DNA of 64,000 nucleotides from NCBI RefSeq assembly GCF_002192695.1, contig NZ_MTLG01000008.1, forward strand, positions 99,567-163,566, written 5' to 3'. Shown here piece after piece: positions 46,771-55,974 of the stretch (position 1 is the first letter of the stretch; each line of letters opens with the position of its first letter). The notes below the pieces were generated by a model. It was not told the DNA's origin, did no database searches, and worked only from the letters and a program-made list of their open reading frames with translations. This DNA is from Achromobacter xylosoxidans (GTDB taxonomy: Bacteria > Pseudomonadota > Gammaproteobacteria > Burkholderiales > Burkholderiaceae_B). The translations under genes were made by a program, and so were the position numbers.

Positions 46771-48300
46771 ATGATTTCCCAATCCTTGATGGACCTCTGG
46801 TACGGTTTCGGCGTCGCCTTCCAGTGGCATAACCTGATGTGGTCGTTCTTCGGCGTGCTGGTGGGCAACCTGATCGGCGTGCTGCCCGGCATGGGCGCGC
46901 TGTCGGCCATTTCCATTCTGCTGCCGCTCACCTATGTGATGCATCCGGTGCCCGCCATCCTGATGCTGGCCGGCATCTTCTACGGTTCGCAGTACGGCGG
47001 CGCCATCGGCGCGATCCTGCTGAATCTGCCTTCGCACCCGCCGCACGCGGTCACCTGCCTGGACGGCTATCCGCTGACCAAACAAGGCAAGGGCGGCACG
47101 GCGCTGGGCATCACGATGATCTGTTCGTTCTTCGCCGCGTCGGTGGGGATCATCGTCATGATCTTCGCGTCGCCGCTGCTGGTCGAAGTCGCGTTCAAGT
47201 TCGGGCCCACCGAAATCTTTTCGATCATGCTGCTGGGCCTCTTGGCCGGCGCCACGATGTCGCGCGGCTCGCCGCTCAAGGGCGTGGCGATGACCTTGTT
47301 CGGCCTGATGTGCGGCGTGGTGGGCACGGACGTGAACACCGGCACCATCCGCTTCTCGTTCGGCTTGCTCGACCTGTCCGATGGCCTGGAGCTGGTGGCG
47401 ATTTCCATGGGCCTGTTCGGCGTGGCCGACTTCCTCATGAGCGTCAACCGCATGACCATCATCGGCAGCGGCGCCAAGCTGCGCCTGCGCGACATGCGGC
47501 CCAGCAAGCAGGAACTCAAGACCGCCTTCTGGCCCATGGTGCGCGGCACGGCGGTCGGCACGCTGTTCGGCGCCATGCCCGGCACCGGCCCCACCATCAC
47601 CACCTTCGTGGCCTATGCGCTGGAGCGCAAGATCTCCAAGACGCCCGAGAAATTCGGCACTGGCATGATCGCTGGCGTGGCGTCGCCGGAAGCGTCCTCG
47701 CACTCCAAGACGCAGGTCGACTTCATCCCCACCATGAGCCTGGGCATCCCCGGCGACGCGGTGATGGCGCTGATCCTGGGCGCGTTGTTGATCCAGGGCA
47801 TCCAGCCCGGCCCGCAGCTGATCACCGAGCATCCGGACATCTTCTGGGGTCTGATCGCCAGCTTCTGGGTGGGCAACGTGCTGCTCATGGTGCTGAACGT
47901 GCCGCTGATCGGCGTGTGGGTGAAACTGCTGCAGGTGCCGTACCGCTACCTGTTCCCGTCGGCGCTGTTTTTCATCGCGGTGGGGGTGTTCAGCACGCAG
48001 AACAGTCTCTTCCAGATCTGGGAAGTGCTGGCGTTCGGCGTGATCGGCGCGATCCTGATGACGCTGGAGTTTTCCGTTGCGCCCATCCTGCTTGGCTTCG
48101 TGCTGGGGCCGATGGTCGAAGAGAACTTCCGCCGCGCGCTGCTGCTGTCGCGCGGCGACCTGGCAGTGTTCGTGGAGCGGCCGATCAGCGCCTGGTTCAT
48201 CGGCGCAAGCGCGTTGCTGATCTTCCTGCAGGTGTGGACGTTCCTGCGCCGCAACAAGAACAAGGGCAAGGGCAAGCCCGAAGTGCCGCAGGCGGCCTGA
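46771..48300 (+). CDS. tctA: Tripartite tricarboxylate transporter large subunit TctA
   Basis: The 509-residue polytopic protein has the family signatures 'GVLVGNLIGVLPGMGALSAI' near residue 30 and 'GTLFGAMPGTGPTITTFVAY' near 270, plus a twelve-helix pattern. Together with TctB and a Bug-type binding protein it imports carboxylates with sodium or protons. It is downstream of the tctDE regulator genes and ends at a terminator. Confidence 0.94.
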   Translation: MISQSLMDLWYGFGVAFQWHNLMWSFFGVLVGNLIGVLPGMGALSAISILLPLTYVMHPVPAILMLAGIFYGSQYGGAIGAILLNLPSHPPHAVTCLDGYPLTKQGKGGTALGITMICSFFAASVGIIVMIFASPLLVEVAFKFGPTEIFSIMLLGLLAGATMSRGSPLKGVAMTLFGLMCGVVGTDVNTGTIRFSFGLLDLSDGLELVAISMGLFGVADFLMSVNRMTIIGSGAKLRLRDMRPSKQELKTAFWPMVRGTAVGTLFGAMPGTGPTITTFVAYALERKISKTPEKFGTGMIAGVASPEASSHSKTQVDFIPTMSLGIPGDAVMALILGALLIQGIQPGPQLITEHPDIFWGLIASFWVGNVLLMVLNVPLIGVWVKLLQVPYRYLFPSALFFIAVGVFSTQNSLFQIWEVLAFGVIGAILMTLEFSVAPILLGFVLGPMVEENFRRALLLSRGDLAVFVERPISAWFIGASALLIFLQVWTFLRRNKNKGKGKPEVPQAA

Positions 48301-48323
48301 GCGCTGTTCCGTTTGTCCGCACG

Positions 48324-48354
48324 CGGCCCGGCTACCTGCCGGGCCGTTTGATTT
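48324..48354 (+). terminator. Terminator-like hairpin after tctA
   Basis: A 9-bp GC stem CGGCCCGGC/GCCGGGCCG with loop TACCT is followed by TTTGATTT, 23 nt after the tctA stop. Confidence 0.65.
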
Positions 48355-48409
48355 GTGCGGCGGCATCCCTCATGCTTGAGGCTTCCCGAGCCCTGCACAC
48401 CTAGCCATC

Positions 48410-49339
48410 ATGCACATACTCTTTGCCTGTCCCCACCATGATCCCGCCGCCTGGGTTCCGCTGCTGGAAGCCGCCATGCCCGGATGCCGCATTTCGGTGT
48501 GGAACCCGGATGGCCCGCCTTCCGGCGCCCAGGCGGCTCTGGTCTGGCGTCCGCCGGCCGAACTCTTCAAGCACGAGACCGGCCTGACCACGCTGTTCAA
48601 TCTGGGCGCCGGCGTCGACGCCTTGCTGAAGATGCCCGAGATCCCGCCGCAGGTGCGCATCGTCCGCCTGGAAGACGCGGGCATGTCGGTGCAGATGGCC
48701 GAGTACGCGCTGTATGCGCTGCTGCGCGTCTCGCGCGATTTCGAGGCCTTCGACCATGCGCAGGCGCGGCAGCACTGGGACACCCGCGAAGGCTCGCGGC
48801 AGGCGGACTGGCCGGTGGGCGTGCTGGGCCTGGGGCAGGTGGGCGCGCGCGTGGCGCAGACCCTGGCCGAATTCGGCTATCCGGTGGCGGGCTGGTCGCG
48901 CACGCCGCGCGAGATTCCCGGCGTCGAAACCTTTGCGGGCGCGGCCGCCTTGCCGGCGTTCCTGGCCCGCACGCGCTTCCTGGTGAACGTGCTGCCGCTC
49001 ACGCCGGACACGGTCGGCATCCTCAATCGCGAAACGCTGTCGCAGTTGCTGCCGCATGCGCATCTGGTCAACGTGGGCCGCGGTGAACACCTGGTCGAGG
49101 ACGACCTGGTGCAGATGCTCGAAGAAGGCGAGATCGACGGCGCCACGCTGGACGTCTTCCACACCGAGCCCTTGCCCAAGGACCACGCGTTCTGGCGCGA
49201 CGCGCGCGTGCATGTCACGCCGCACATCGCGGCGCGCACCTTGCGCGACGAAAGCATCCGCCAGATCGCGGGCAAGGTCGCGCAGTTGCAGCGCGGCGAA
49301 GCCATCACCGGCGTGGTGGACCGCTCGCGCGGCTACTGA
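48410..49339 (+). CDS. ghrA: Glyoxylate/hydroxypyruvate reductase A-like D-2-hydroxyacid dehydrogenase
   Basis: The 309-residue enzyme has the NAD(P) motif 'VLGLGQVGARVAQTLAEFG' (residues ~140-158), 'VNVGRGEHLVEDDL' and the catalytic His in 'VTPHIAART'. It reduces glyoxylate or hydroxypyruvate. Its 3' end overlaps the convergent LysR gene by 7 nt. Confidence 0.88.
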   Translation: MHILFACPHHDPAAWVPLLEAAMPGCRISVWNPDGPPSGAQAALVWRPPAELFKHETGLTTLFNLGAGVDALLKMPEIPPQVRIVRLEDAGMSVQMAEYALYALLRVSRDFEAFDHAQARQHWDTREGSRQADWPVGVLGLGQVGARVAQTLAEFGYPVAGWSRTPREIPGVETFAGAAALPAFLARTRFLVNVLPLTPDTVGILNRETLSQLLPHAHLVNVGRGEHLVEDDLVQMLEEGEIDGATLDVFHTEPLPKDHAFWRDARVHVTPHIAARTLRDESIRQIAGKVAQLQRGEAITGVVDRSRGY

Positions 49340-50268
49340 GCCGGCGGCAGCGGGGCTTTTTCCAGCCGCTGGTACATCGCGGGCAGGCGCTCCGACAGGA
49401 AGTCGAGCAGGGCGCGCACGGCGGGCATCATGCCCCGCCGCGACGGATAGATGCAGTGCACGATGCCCTCGGGCGACTGCCATTGCGGCAGAACCTGCAC
49501 CAGCTGGCCGCGCCGCAGCTGTTCATGCGTGGCGATCGAAGGCAGCAGGGCGATGCCGCGGCCCCGCACCGCGGCCTCGGTCAGCACGATGAAATCGTTG
49601 CATGACAGCTGCGGCTTCAATTCCACGTGCACCTCTTCGCCCTTGTCGTTGCGCAACGGCCAGCGCACTTCGTTTTGCGGATCGCTGAAGCTCAGCGTGG
49701 TGTGCGTGGCAAGATCTTGTGGGGTGTCGGGTGTGCCATGCCGTTGCAGGTAGCTGGGGCTGGCGACCAGCGTGCCGCGCGCCGTGCCGAAGTGGCGCAC
49801 GACCAGTTCGGCGTCGGTATCCAGCTTGGTGCGCACCCGCAACGCCAGATCCACCCCCTCGCGGATCAGGTCCACGCGGCGGTTGGTCACCAGCAACTGC
49901 ACCGACACGGCGGGCCAGGCGTCCAGGAACTCCGGCAGCAGCGGCGACAGCACGTCCTGCGCGATGGACACGGGGCAGCTCACGATCACGGGGCCGGTGG
50001 GCTCGGCCTGCAACTGCCGCATGGCGTCGTCCGCGGCGCGCGCCGAAGCGGCCATTTCGCGGCAATAGTGCAGATAGCGCTCGCCAGCCGAGGTCAGGCG
50101 CAGGCGGCGCGTCGTGCGTTGCAGCAGGCGCACACCCAGGCTTTCCTCCAGATGCGAGATCCGGCGCGACAGGCGGGATTTCGGGATGTCCAGCGCGCGG
50201 GCCGCAGCGCTGAAGCCTCCCTGCTCGACCACCTGGGAGAAGTAATAGAGGTCGTTGAGATCTTGCAT
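49333..50268 (-). CDS. LysR-family transcriptional regulator
   Basis: The 311-residue protein has an N-terminal HTH ('GGFSAAARALDIPKSRLSRRI' in part, residues ~17-36) of the CrgA-like/AaeR group and a substrate-binding domain. It is divergent from azoR, with a group of inverted half-sites between, so it probably controls the quinone/azo reductase. Confidence 0.92.
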   Translation of the reverse strand: MQDLNDLYYFSQVVEQGGFSAAARALDIPKSRLSRRISHLEESLGVRLLQRTTRRLRLTSAGERYLHYCREMAASARAADDAMRQLQAEPTGPVIVSCPVSIAQDVLSPLLPEFLDAWPAVSVQLLVTNRRVDLIREGVDLALRVRTKLDTDAELVVRHFGTARGTLVASPSYLQRHGTPDTPQDLATHTTLSFSDPQNEVRWPLRNDKGEEVHVELKPQLSCNDFIVLTEAAVRGRGIALLPSIATHEQLRRGQLVQVLPQWQSPEGIVHCIYPSRRGMMPAVRALLDFLSERLPAMYQRLEKAPLPPAQ

Positions 50269-50284
50269 TATTGTTCTATTCCTG

Positions 50285-50320
50285 GAACGTATAGTTCATC
50301 ATAACCGTATTTATGTGAAC
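50285..50320. promoter_or_regulatory. LysR-type operator between LysR gene and azoR
   Basis: Half-sites GAAC-GTATA-GTTC (50285-50297) and GTTCA..TGAAC (50294-50298 and 50316-50320) form overlapping inverted repeats next to the regulator start (about 17 nt away) and 101 nt before azoR. Confidence 0.5.
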
Positions 50321-50420
50321 AATTAACCGGTCTACAGTGACGCCATGCACTCGGGATCTGATCAAAGCCTACGGATCCTGACCGCCCGCAGCGAGCGGGC
50401 CCTCACTGGAGAAATTTGCA

Positions 50421-51050
50421 ATGAAGACCCTGGTTATCCTTTCCTCTATTCTCGGCGATCGTTCCAACAGCAAGCAATTGGCCGATCACCTGATCAACCG
50501 CGTCAAGGCGTCCAATCCGGCCGCGGCCATCAAGGTCCGCGACATCGGCGCCCAGCCCATCCCTTACTTCGACGGCAACACCGCCGGCGCCCTGTTCACT
50601 CCGGCGGATGCCCGCAGCGTGGACCAGCAACGCCTGGTTGAGATGAGCGACGCGCTGGTCGCCGAATTGATGGAGGCCGATCGCATCGTCTTCGCCGTTC
50701 CGGTCTACAACTTCAACATGCCCGCGCAGTTCAAGAGCTACCTCGACCATCTCGCCCGCGCCGGCGTCACCTTCCGCTACACCGCCGAAGGCGTGCCGGA
50801 AGGCCTGGTCAAGGGCAAGCAGGTATTTGTGCTGACCGCCCGCGGCGGCAAGGCCGAAGGCACGCCCTCGGACACGCTGACGCCTTACCTGCGCCAGATG
50901 CTCGCCTTCCTGGGCATGAACGACGTCACCTTCATCGCCGCCGAAGGCATGGCCATGGGCGAAGTGGCCGCGCTCGAAGGCATGGCGCAGGCCAAGCAGC
51001 GCATCGACGCCTTGCTGCCCGCCGCGCGGCAGGACAGCCTGGCCGCGTAA
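50421..51050 (+). CDS. azoR: FMN-dependent NADH-azoreductase
   Basis: The 209-residue flavodoxin-fold enzyme has 'SILGDRSNSKQLADHLI' (residues ~8-24) for FMN phosphate binding, 'PVYNFNMPAQFKSYLDHLAR' near residue 95, and the typical length. It reduces quinones and azo dyes with NADH and two electrons, protecting against quinone stress. A LysR regulator lies divergent upstream; a terminator follows. Confidence 0.93.
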   Translation: MKTLVILSSILGDRSNSKQLADHLINRVKASNPAAAIKVRDIGAQPIPYFDGNTAGALFTPADARSVDQQRLVEMSDALVAELMEADRIVFAVPVYNFNMPAQFKSYLDHLARAGVTFRYTAEGVPEGLVKGKQVFVLTARGGKAEGTPSDTLTPYLRQMLAFLGMNDVTFIAAEGMAMGEVAALEGMAQAKQRIDALLPAARQDSLAA

Positions 51051-51067
51051 GCGCAGGCGCCCAAAGC

Positions 51068-51097
51068 AAAAGGCGAGCCTTGCGGCTCGCCTTTTTT
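51068..51097. terminator. Bidirectional intrinsic terminator between azoR and HIBADH-like gene
   Basis: A stem AAAGGCGAGCC/GGCTCGCCTTT closing a TTGC loop has T-rich tracts on the plus strand (TTTTTTCTT) and A-rich sequence on the other side, between two convergent genes. Confidence 0.88.
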
Positions 51098-51116
51098 CTT
51101 GCCGAGAGAGCAGGGC

Positions 51117-52022
51117 TCAGTCGCGCAGGCGCTTGATCAGGCTGGAGGTATCCCAGCGGTTGCCGCCCATTTTCTGGACGTCGCCATAGAACTGGTCCAC
51201 CAGCGCCGTCAGCGGCAGGCGCGCGCCATTGTGGCGGGCCTCGGCCAGCACCAGGCCCAGATCCTTGCGCATCCAGTCCACCGCGAAGCCGAAGTCGAAC
51301 TTGTCGTCGACCATGGTGCCGCCGCGGTTCTCCATCTGCCAGCTTTGCGCCGCGCCCTTGCTGATCACGTCCAGCACCAGCTTCATGTCCAGGTCGGCCG
51401 CCTGGCCGAAAGCGATGGCTTCGGACAGGCCCTGCACCACGCCGGCGATGCAGATCTGGTTGACCATCTTGGCCAGCTGGCCCGCTCCGGGCGGCCCCAC
51501 CAGCGTGACGGCGCGGCCGAAGCACTGCGCCACGGGCTTGATCGCATCGAACACGGCCTGTTCGCCGCCGCACATGATGGTCAGCGCGCCGTTTACCGCG
51601 CCCGCCTGCCCGCCCGACACCGGGGCGTCGACGAAATTCAGGCCCAGGTCCTTGGCCTGCGCATAGAGTTCGCGCGCCACGTCGGCGGACGCGGTGGTGT
51701 GGTCGACGAAGACCGCGCCCGGCGTCATGCCGGCGAAAGCGCCGTCCGGTCCCAGCACCACGCTGCGCAGGTCATCATCGTTGCCGACGCAGGCGAACAC
51801 GATCTGCGCGCCGGCCACGGCTTCGCGCGGCGTGGCCGCGCTCTTGCCGCCGAACTCGGCGACCCAGGCCTGGGCCTTGGCGGGTGATCGGTTGTAGACC
51901 GTGACGTCGTGTCCCGCGCGCGCCAGGTGGCCGGCCATGGGCAGGCCCATCACGCCCAAACCGAGGAAAGTGACTTTCTGGGGTACGACAGCGTCGTAGC
52001 TCTTGGTACCGATCGTTGCCAT
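51117..52022 (-). CDS. 3-hydroxyisobutyrate dehydrogenase family oxidoreductase
   Basis: The 301-residue beta-hydroxyacid dehydrogenase has the NAD motif 'FLGLGVMGLPMAGHLARAG' (residues ~19-37), the substrate motif 'FVDAPVSGGQAGA' and the catalytic lysine in 'KMVNQ'. It oxidises or reduces a 3-hydroxyacid, such as 3-hydroxyisobutyrate, tartronate semialdehyde or a related acid; sequence alone does not decide. It lies 76 nt downstream of the GGT gene. Confidence 0.9.
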   Translation of the reverse strand: MATIGTKSYDAVVPQKVTFLGLGVMGLPMAGHLARAGHDVTVYNRSPAKAQAWVAEFGGKSAATPREAVAGAQIVFACVGNDDDLRSVVLGPDGAFAGMTPGAVFVDHTTASADVARELYAQAKDLGLNFVDAPVSGGQAGAVNGALTIMCGGEQAVFDAIKPVAQCFGRAVTLVGPPGAGQLAKMVNQICIAGVVQGLSEAIAFGQAADLDMKLVLDVISKGAAQSWQMENRGGTMVDDKFDFGFAVDWMRKDLGLVLAEARHNGARLPLTALVDQFYGDVQKMGGNRWDTSSLIKRLRD

Positions 52023-52098
52023 GCAGGGAACTCCGCTTTATGTGATTAGGGTCATCAGGGGCGCTGGCGCCTGTAAACAGGCCCTAACCTTAACGCAA

Positions 52099-53703
52099 TC
52101 AAAAGCCCGCGGCGAGTCCATCGCGCCGGCTGTCGCTGGCGCTGACATAGCCGTCCACGGCCGGGTCGCCCAGGCGCCAGATGAATTGGCCCGATCCGAA
52201 GTCCATATAGGGATCCGCCATGCTTTCGAGCACATGACCGCGCGCGCGCAGCCCCTCGGCCACGGCCGGGGCCAGCCCGCTCTCCGTGTCCAGCGAGAGC
52301 CCATGGTTCCATTTCCAGCGAGGCGCGTCGCAGGCAGCCTGCGGTTGCTGGCCGTAGTCCAGCATCCGCACCAGCGTCTGCAATTGCCCCTGGGGCTGCA
52401 TATTGCCTCCCATGACCCCGAAACTCATGACGGGAGCGCCGTTGCGCATCAGGAAGCCGGGGATGATGGTGTGAAAGGGGCGCTTGCCGCCCGCCACCGC
52501 ATTCGGGTGGCCGGGATCGGTGCTGAAGCAATGGCCGCGGTTCTGCAGGCTGACGCCGGTGCCCGGCACCACCACCCCGGAGCCGAAGCCCATGTAGTTC
52601 GACTGGATGAAGCTGACCATCATGCCGCACTTGTCCGCGGCCGTCAGATAGACGGTGCCGCCGCGCGGCGCATGGCCGCTGGCATGCGCCTGAGCCGCAT
52701 TGCGGTCGATCAGGCGCGCGCGCTGCGCCAGATAGTCCGGGGCCAGCATCTGCTCGGGCGTGACCCGCATGTGCTGCGCGTCGGCCACGTGCGCGTAGAC
52801 ATCGGCGAAGGCCAGCTTCATCGTCTCGATCAGCAGGTGCTGCGTTTCGGGGTGGTCCACGGGCCGCGCCGCCACGTCGAAGTTCTGCAGAATGCCCAGG
52901 GCGATCAGGGCGGCGATGCCCTGGCCGTTGGGCGGAATCTGATGCAGGGTATGGCCGCGGTACGTCTGGCTGATCGGCGTGACCCACTGCGGCGCGTAAT
53001 CGCGCAGATCCGCCAGCGTCAGCGCGGCGTCGTGGGCCTGGGCATGGGCCACCAGCTTGTGGGCGGTTTCGCCTTCGTAGAAGTCCCTGCCGCCGCTGGC
53101 GGCGATGCGTTTGAGCGTGGCGGCCGCGCCTTGCAGCACGAAGTGCTCGCCGACCTGCGGGGCGCGGCCGCGCGGCAGGAAGTGTTCGGCAAAGCCTGGC
53201 TGCGGCTGCAGGACGTCGGCCTGCGCCGCCCACTTTTCCTGCACGACGGGCGACACGGCAAAACCGCGCTCGGCGTATTCGATGGCGGGCGCCAGCACGT
53301 CGGCGTAGGCCAGGCGGCCCAGCTTTTCATGCAGCGCGGCCCAGCCGGCCACGCAACCCGGCACCGTCACGCTGTCCCAGCCGCGGGTCGGGATGGCGCC
53401 CTGATGCTTGCGCCGGAAGTAATCCATGTTCCAGGCTGCCGGCGCCGTGCCCGATGCATTCAGGCCATGCAGCTTGGAGCCGTCCCAGACGATGGCGAAA
53501 CAATCCGATCCCAGCCCGTTGCTGACGGGCTCCGTCAGGGCCAGCGTGGCGGCCGCGGCGATCGCCGCGTCGACGGCGTTGCCGCCTTGCGCCAGGATCC
53601 GCAAGCCTGCCTGCGCGGCCAATGGTTGCGAGGTGGCGACCACGTTGCGTGCGAACACCGGGCGCCGGGTGCTGGGATAGGGGTTGTTCCAGTTGAAATT
53701 CAT
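52099..53703 (-). CDS. Gamma-glutamyltransferase family protein (no signal peptide)
   Basis: The 534-residue Ntn hydrolase has the conserved 'QGGNAVDAAIAAAATLALTEP' (partial) near residue 40 and the self-cleavage site with candidate catalytic Thr350 ('PRGGTVYLT'), followed by 'IQSNYMGFGSG'. No signal peptide is seen, unlike periplasmic Ggt, so it resembles cytoplasmic YwrD-type members. It may hydrolyse gamma-glutamyl compounds or a cephalosporin-like amide. Confidence 0.9.
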   Translation of the reverse strand: MNFNWNNPYPSTRRPVFARNVVATSQPLAAQAGLRILAQGGNAVDAAIAAAATLALTEPVSNGLGSDCFAIVWDGSKLHGLNASGTAPAAWNMDYFRRKHQGAIPTRGWDSVTVPGCVAGWAALHEKLGRLAYADVLAPAIEYAERGFAVSPVVQEKWAAQADVLQPQPGFAEHFLPRGRAPQVGEHFVLQGAAATLKRIAASGGRDFYEGETAHKLVAHAQAHDAALTLADLRDYAPQWVTPISQTYRGHTLHQIPPNGQGIAALIALGILQNFDVAARPVDHPETQHLLIETMKLAFADVYAHVADAQHMRVTPEQMLAPDYLAQRARLIDRNAAQAHASGHAPRGGTVYLTAADKCGMMVSFIQSNYMGFGSGVVVPGTGVSLQNRGHCFSTDPGHPNAVAGGKRPFHTIIPGFLMRNGAPVMSFGVMGGNMQPQGQLQTLVRMLDYGQQPQAACDAPRWKWNHGLSLDTESGLAPAVAEGLRARGHVLESMADPYMDFGSGQFIWRLGDPAVDGYVSASDSRRDGLAAGF

Positions 53704-53825
53704 CTCGAATCATCGCGTGGGGTAAACCCCTAGCTTAACGTACCGGAACGACGTTTGAACATAATCCGTATTGGGTTGTAGTCGTTGGTAGCGTTTATCG
53801 GACGGGATTCCGGACGCGCAAAGAA

Positions 53826-53857
53826 AAACCCCCGGGGTGGAACCCGGGGGTTTTCAG
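53826..53857 (-). terminator. Intrinsic terminator after the second tctA
   Basis: A stem CCCCCGGG/CCCGGGGG with a short GTGGAA-type loop is followed on the minus strand by TTTTTCTTT. On the plus strand a TTTT run also follows, so it may act in both directions. Confidence 0.8.
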
Positions 53858-53891
53858 AGCGGGACTGCCGCGGTGGGCGGCAGACCGCGCT

Positions 53892-55397
53892 TTACTCTTC
53901 TTCGACGAAGGTCTCTTCGCGCTTCTTGCGGATCGCGGGCAGAGCCACCAGGATCACCAGGAACACGGCGATGGCCAGCAGCGAGGCCGACAGCGGACGC
54001 GTCACGAAGGTCGTGAAGTCGCCGCGCGACAGCAGCAGGGCGCGACGGAAGTTCTCTTCCATCATGGGGCCCAGCACCAGGCCCAGCAGCAGCGGGGCGC
54101 CTTCGCACTTCAGCTTGGACCACACGTAGCCGATGATGCCGAAGATGGCGGTGGTGAAGATGTCGAACGTGTTGTAGTTCAACGAGTACACACCGATGGT
54201 GCAGAACACCAGAATCGCCGGGAACAGGATGCGGTAAGGCACCTTCAGCAGCTTGACCCACAGGCCGATCAGCGGCAGGTTCAGCACCACCAGCATCAGG
54301 TTGCCGATCCACATCGAGGCGATCAGGCCCCAGAACAGCTCCGGGTGGCTCGTCATGACTTGCGGGCCGGGCTGGATGTTGTGGATGGTCATCGCGCCGA
54401 CCATCAGCGCCATCACGGCGTTGCCCGGGATACCCAGGGTCAGCAGCGGGATGAACGAAGTCTGGGCAGCGGCGTTGTTCGCCGATTCCGGGCCAGCCAG
54501 GCCGGCCGGGTGGCCCTTGCCGAAGCGTTCCGGATTCTTCGAGATCTTCTTTTCCAGCGTGTAGGACGCGAACGACGACAGCACCGCGCCACCGCCCGGC
54601 AGGATGCCCAGGGCCGAACCCAGGGCCGTGCCGCGCAGCACGGCGGGAGCGGCTTCCTTGAATTCCTGCTTGTTGGGGTACAGCGTGCCGATCTTGTCGG
54701 TGATGTCGACGCGGTTTTCCTTCTGCTCGAGGTTGGTCATGATTTCGGCGAAGCCGAACACGCCCATGGCCACGATGGCGAAGTCGATGCCGTCCTGCAG
54801 TTCGGGGATGCCGAAGTCGAAGCGGGCAACGCCCGAGTTCACGTCGGTGCCCACCATGCCCAGCAGCAGGCCCAGCAGGATCATCGCGATGGCCTTGGGC
54901 AGCGAACCCGAAGCCAGCACCACGGCGCCGACCAGGCCCAGGCACATCAGCGAGAAGTATTCGGCAGGACCGAACTTGAACGCGACTTCAGCCAGCGGGG
55001 GCGCGAAGGCGGCCAGCAGCAGCGTGGCCACGCAGCCCGCGAAGAACGAACCCAGCGCGGCGATTGCCAGCGCGGCGCCAGCACGGCCGTTGCGGGCCAT
55101 CTGGTGGCCGTCCAGCACGGTCACCACCGCGGACGTTTCCCCTGGCAAGGCCACAAGAATTGCCGTCGTGGAGCCGCCGTATTGGGCGCCGTAATAGATG
55201 CCTGCCAACATGATCAGGCCGGCCACCGGGGGCAGCACGTACGTGATCGGCAGCAGCATCGCGATGGTCGGGACCGGGCCGATGCCCGGCAGCACGCCGA
55301 TCAGCGTGCCCAGGATGCAGCCCAGCAATGCGTAAAGCAGGTTCTCGGGCGTGAACGCCACCGAGAAGCCCAACATGAGGTTGTCAAACAGTTCCAT
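53892..55397 (-). CDS. Tripartite tricarboxylate transporter large subunit TctA (second copy)
   Basis: The 501-residue permease has 'GTLIGVLPGIGPVPTIAMLLP' and 'SALGILPGGGAVLSSFASY', the paired TctA signatures, and about twelve helices. It resembles but clearly differs from the copy at 46.8-48.3 kb. It is 13 nt downstream of tctB. The C-terminal tail is acidic. Confidence 0.93.
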   Translation of the reverse strand: MELFDNLMLGFSVAFTPENLLYALLGCILGTLIGVLPGIGPVPTIAMLLPITYVLPPVAGLIMLAGIYYGAQYGGSTTAILVALPGETSAVVTVLDGHQMARNGRAGAALAIAALGSFFAGCVATLLLAAFAPPLAEVAFKFGPAEYFSLMCLGLVGAVVLASGSLPKAIAMILLGLLLGMVGTDVNSGVARFDFGIPELQDGIDFAIVAMGVFGFAEIMTNLEQKENRVDITDKIGTLYPNKQEFKEAAPAVLRGTALGSALGILPGGGAVLSSFASYTLEKKISKNPERFGKGHPAGLAGPESANNAAAQTSFIPLLTLGIPGNAVMALMVGAMTIHNIQPGPQVMTSHPELFWGLIASMWIGNLMLVVLNLPLIGLWVKLLKVPYRILFPAILVFCTIGVYSLNYNTFDIFTTAIFGIIGYVWSKLKCEGAPLLLGLVLGPMMEENFRRALLLSRGDFTTFVTRPLSASLLAIAVFLVILVALPAIRKKREETFVEEE

Positions 55398-55410
55398 GAC
55401 CGGAGGCTCC

Positions 55411-55875
55411 TTAGTTCATGCCCAGAAACGACGGCCACAGCGGGAAAATCAGCCCCAGCCCCTTGACGAATGCCAGATACGAGAACAGCACCAGGAAGAT
55501 GCCGTTGGCGACGGCGACCTTCAGGCTGAACTCATGGCTGGCCAGGCTGCTGACCACAACCAGGACGAACACCGAGATGTAGATGCCCAGCAGTTTGAGG
55601 ATGAAGCCGTAGAGCACGACCGATCCGACCACCAGGAACACGATGCGCCAGTCGAACTTGTCGACGTGGGTGTCGTGCGCCTTCTTCGACATCGAGCCAA
55701 GCAGCACGATGGCGCCCAGCAATGCCAGAACAATGCCTAGCCAGAAAGGAAAATACCCTGGGCCCATTCGGGCGGCAGTACCCATTTGGTAGCTGCTGGC
55801 CTGCCAGGCGAATCCCAGTCCAAGGGCGATGAACATCACCCCCGACCAGAAGTCCTGTCGATTGCGTAGCTGCAT
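55411..55875 (-). CDS. Tripartite tricarboxylate transporter small subunit TctB (second copy)
   Basis: The 154-residue membrane protein has the TctB motif 'GPGYFPFWLGIVLALLGAIV' near residue 38 and four helices. The start at 55875 has AGGAG 11 nt upstream. A terminator-like hairpin lies 78 nt before its start on the same strand, in the leader region. Confidence 0.88.
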   Translation of the reverse strand: MQLRNRQDFWSGVMFIALGLGFAWQASSYQMGTAARMGPGYFPFWLGIVLALLGAIVLLGSMSKKAHDTHVDKFDWRIVFLVVGSVVLYGFILKLLGIYISVFVLVVVSSLASHEFSLKVAVANGIFLVLFSYLAFVKGLGLIFPLWPSFLGMN

Positions 55876-55952
55876 GATTGGTTGGCTCCTGTTTACAGCA
55901 TGTAGATAAAAAGGTCTGTGGCCAATCCCGCCGACAGGCGAGTGACAGGCAC

Positions 55953-55974
55953 AAAAAAGGCACTTCGGGGTGCC
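55953..55974 (-). terminator. Leader terminator/attenuator ahead of the second tctBA
   Basis: On the minus strand the hairpin GGCAC-N6-GTGCC is followed by six T residues, 78 nt before the tctB start. No minus-strand gene lies upstream between it and zapB, so it sits in an untranslated leader or ends a small RNA. Confidence 0.6.

Noticed and set aside
46129..48366. Long minus-strand frame (745 codons) opposite tctBA
   Set aside because: His/Gln/Arg-rich antisense shadow; tctA and tctB on the plus strand are clearly recognisable.
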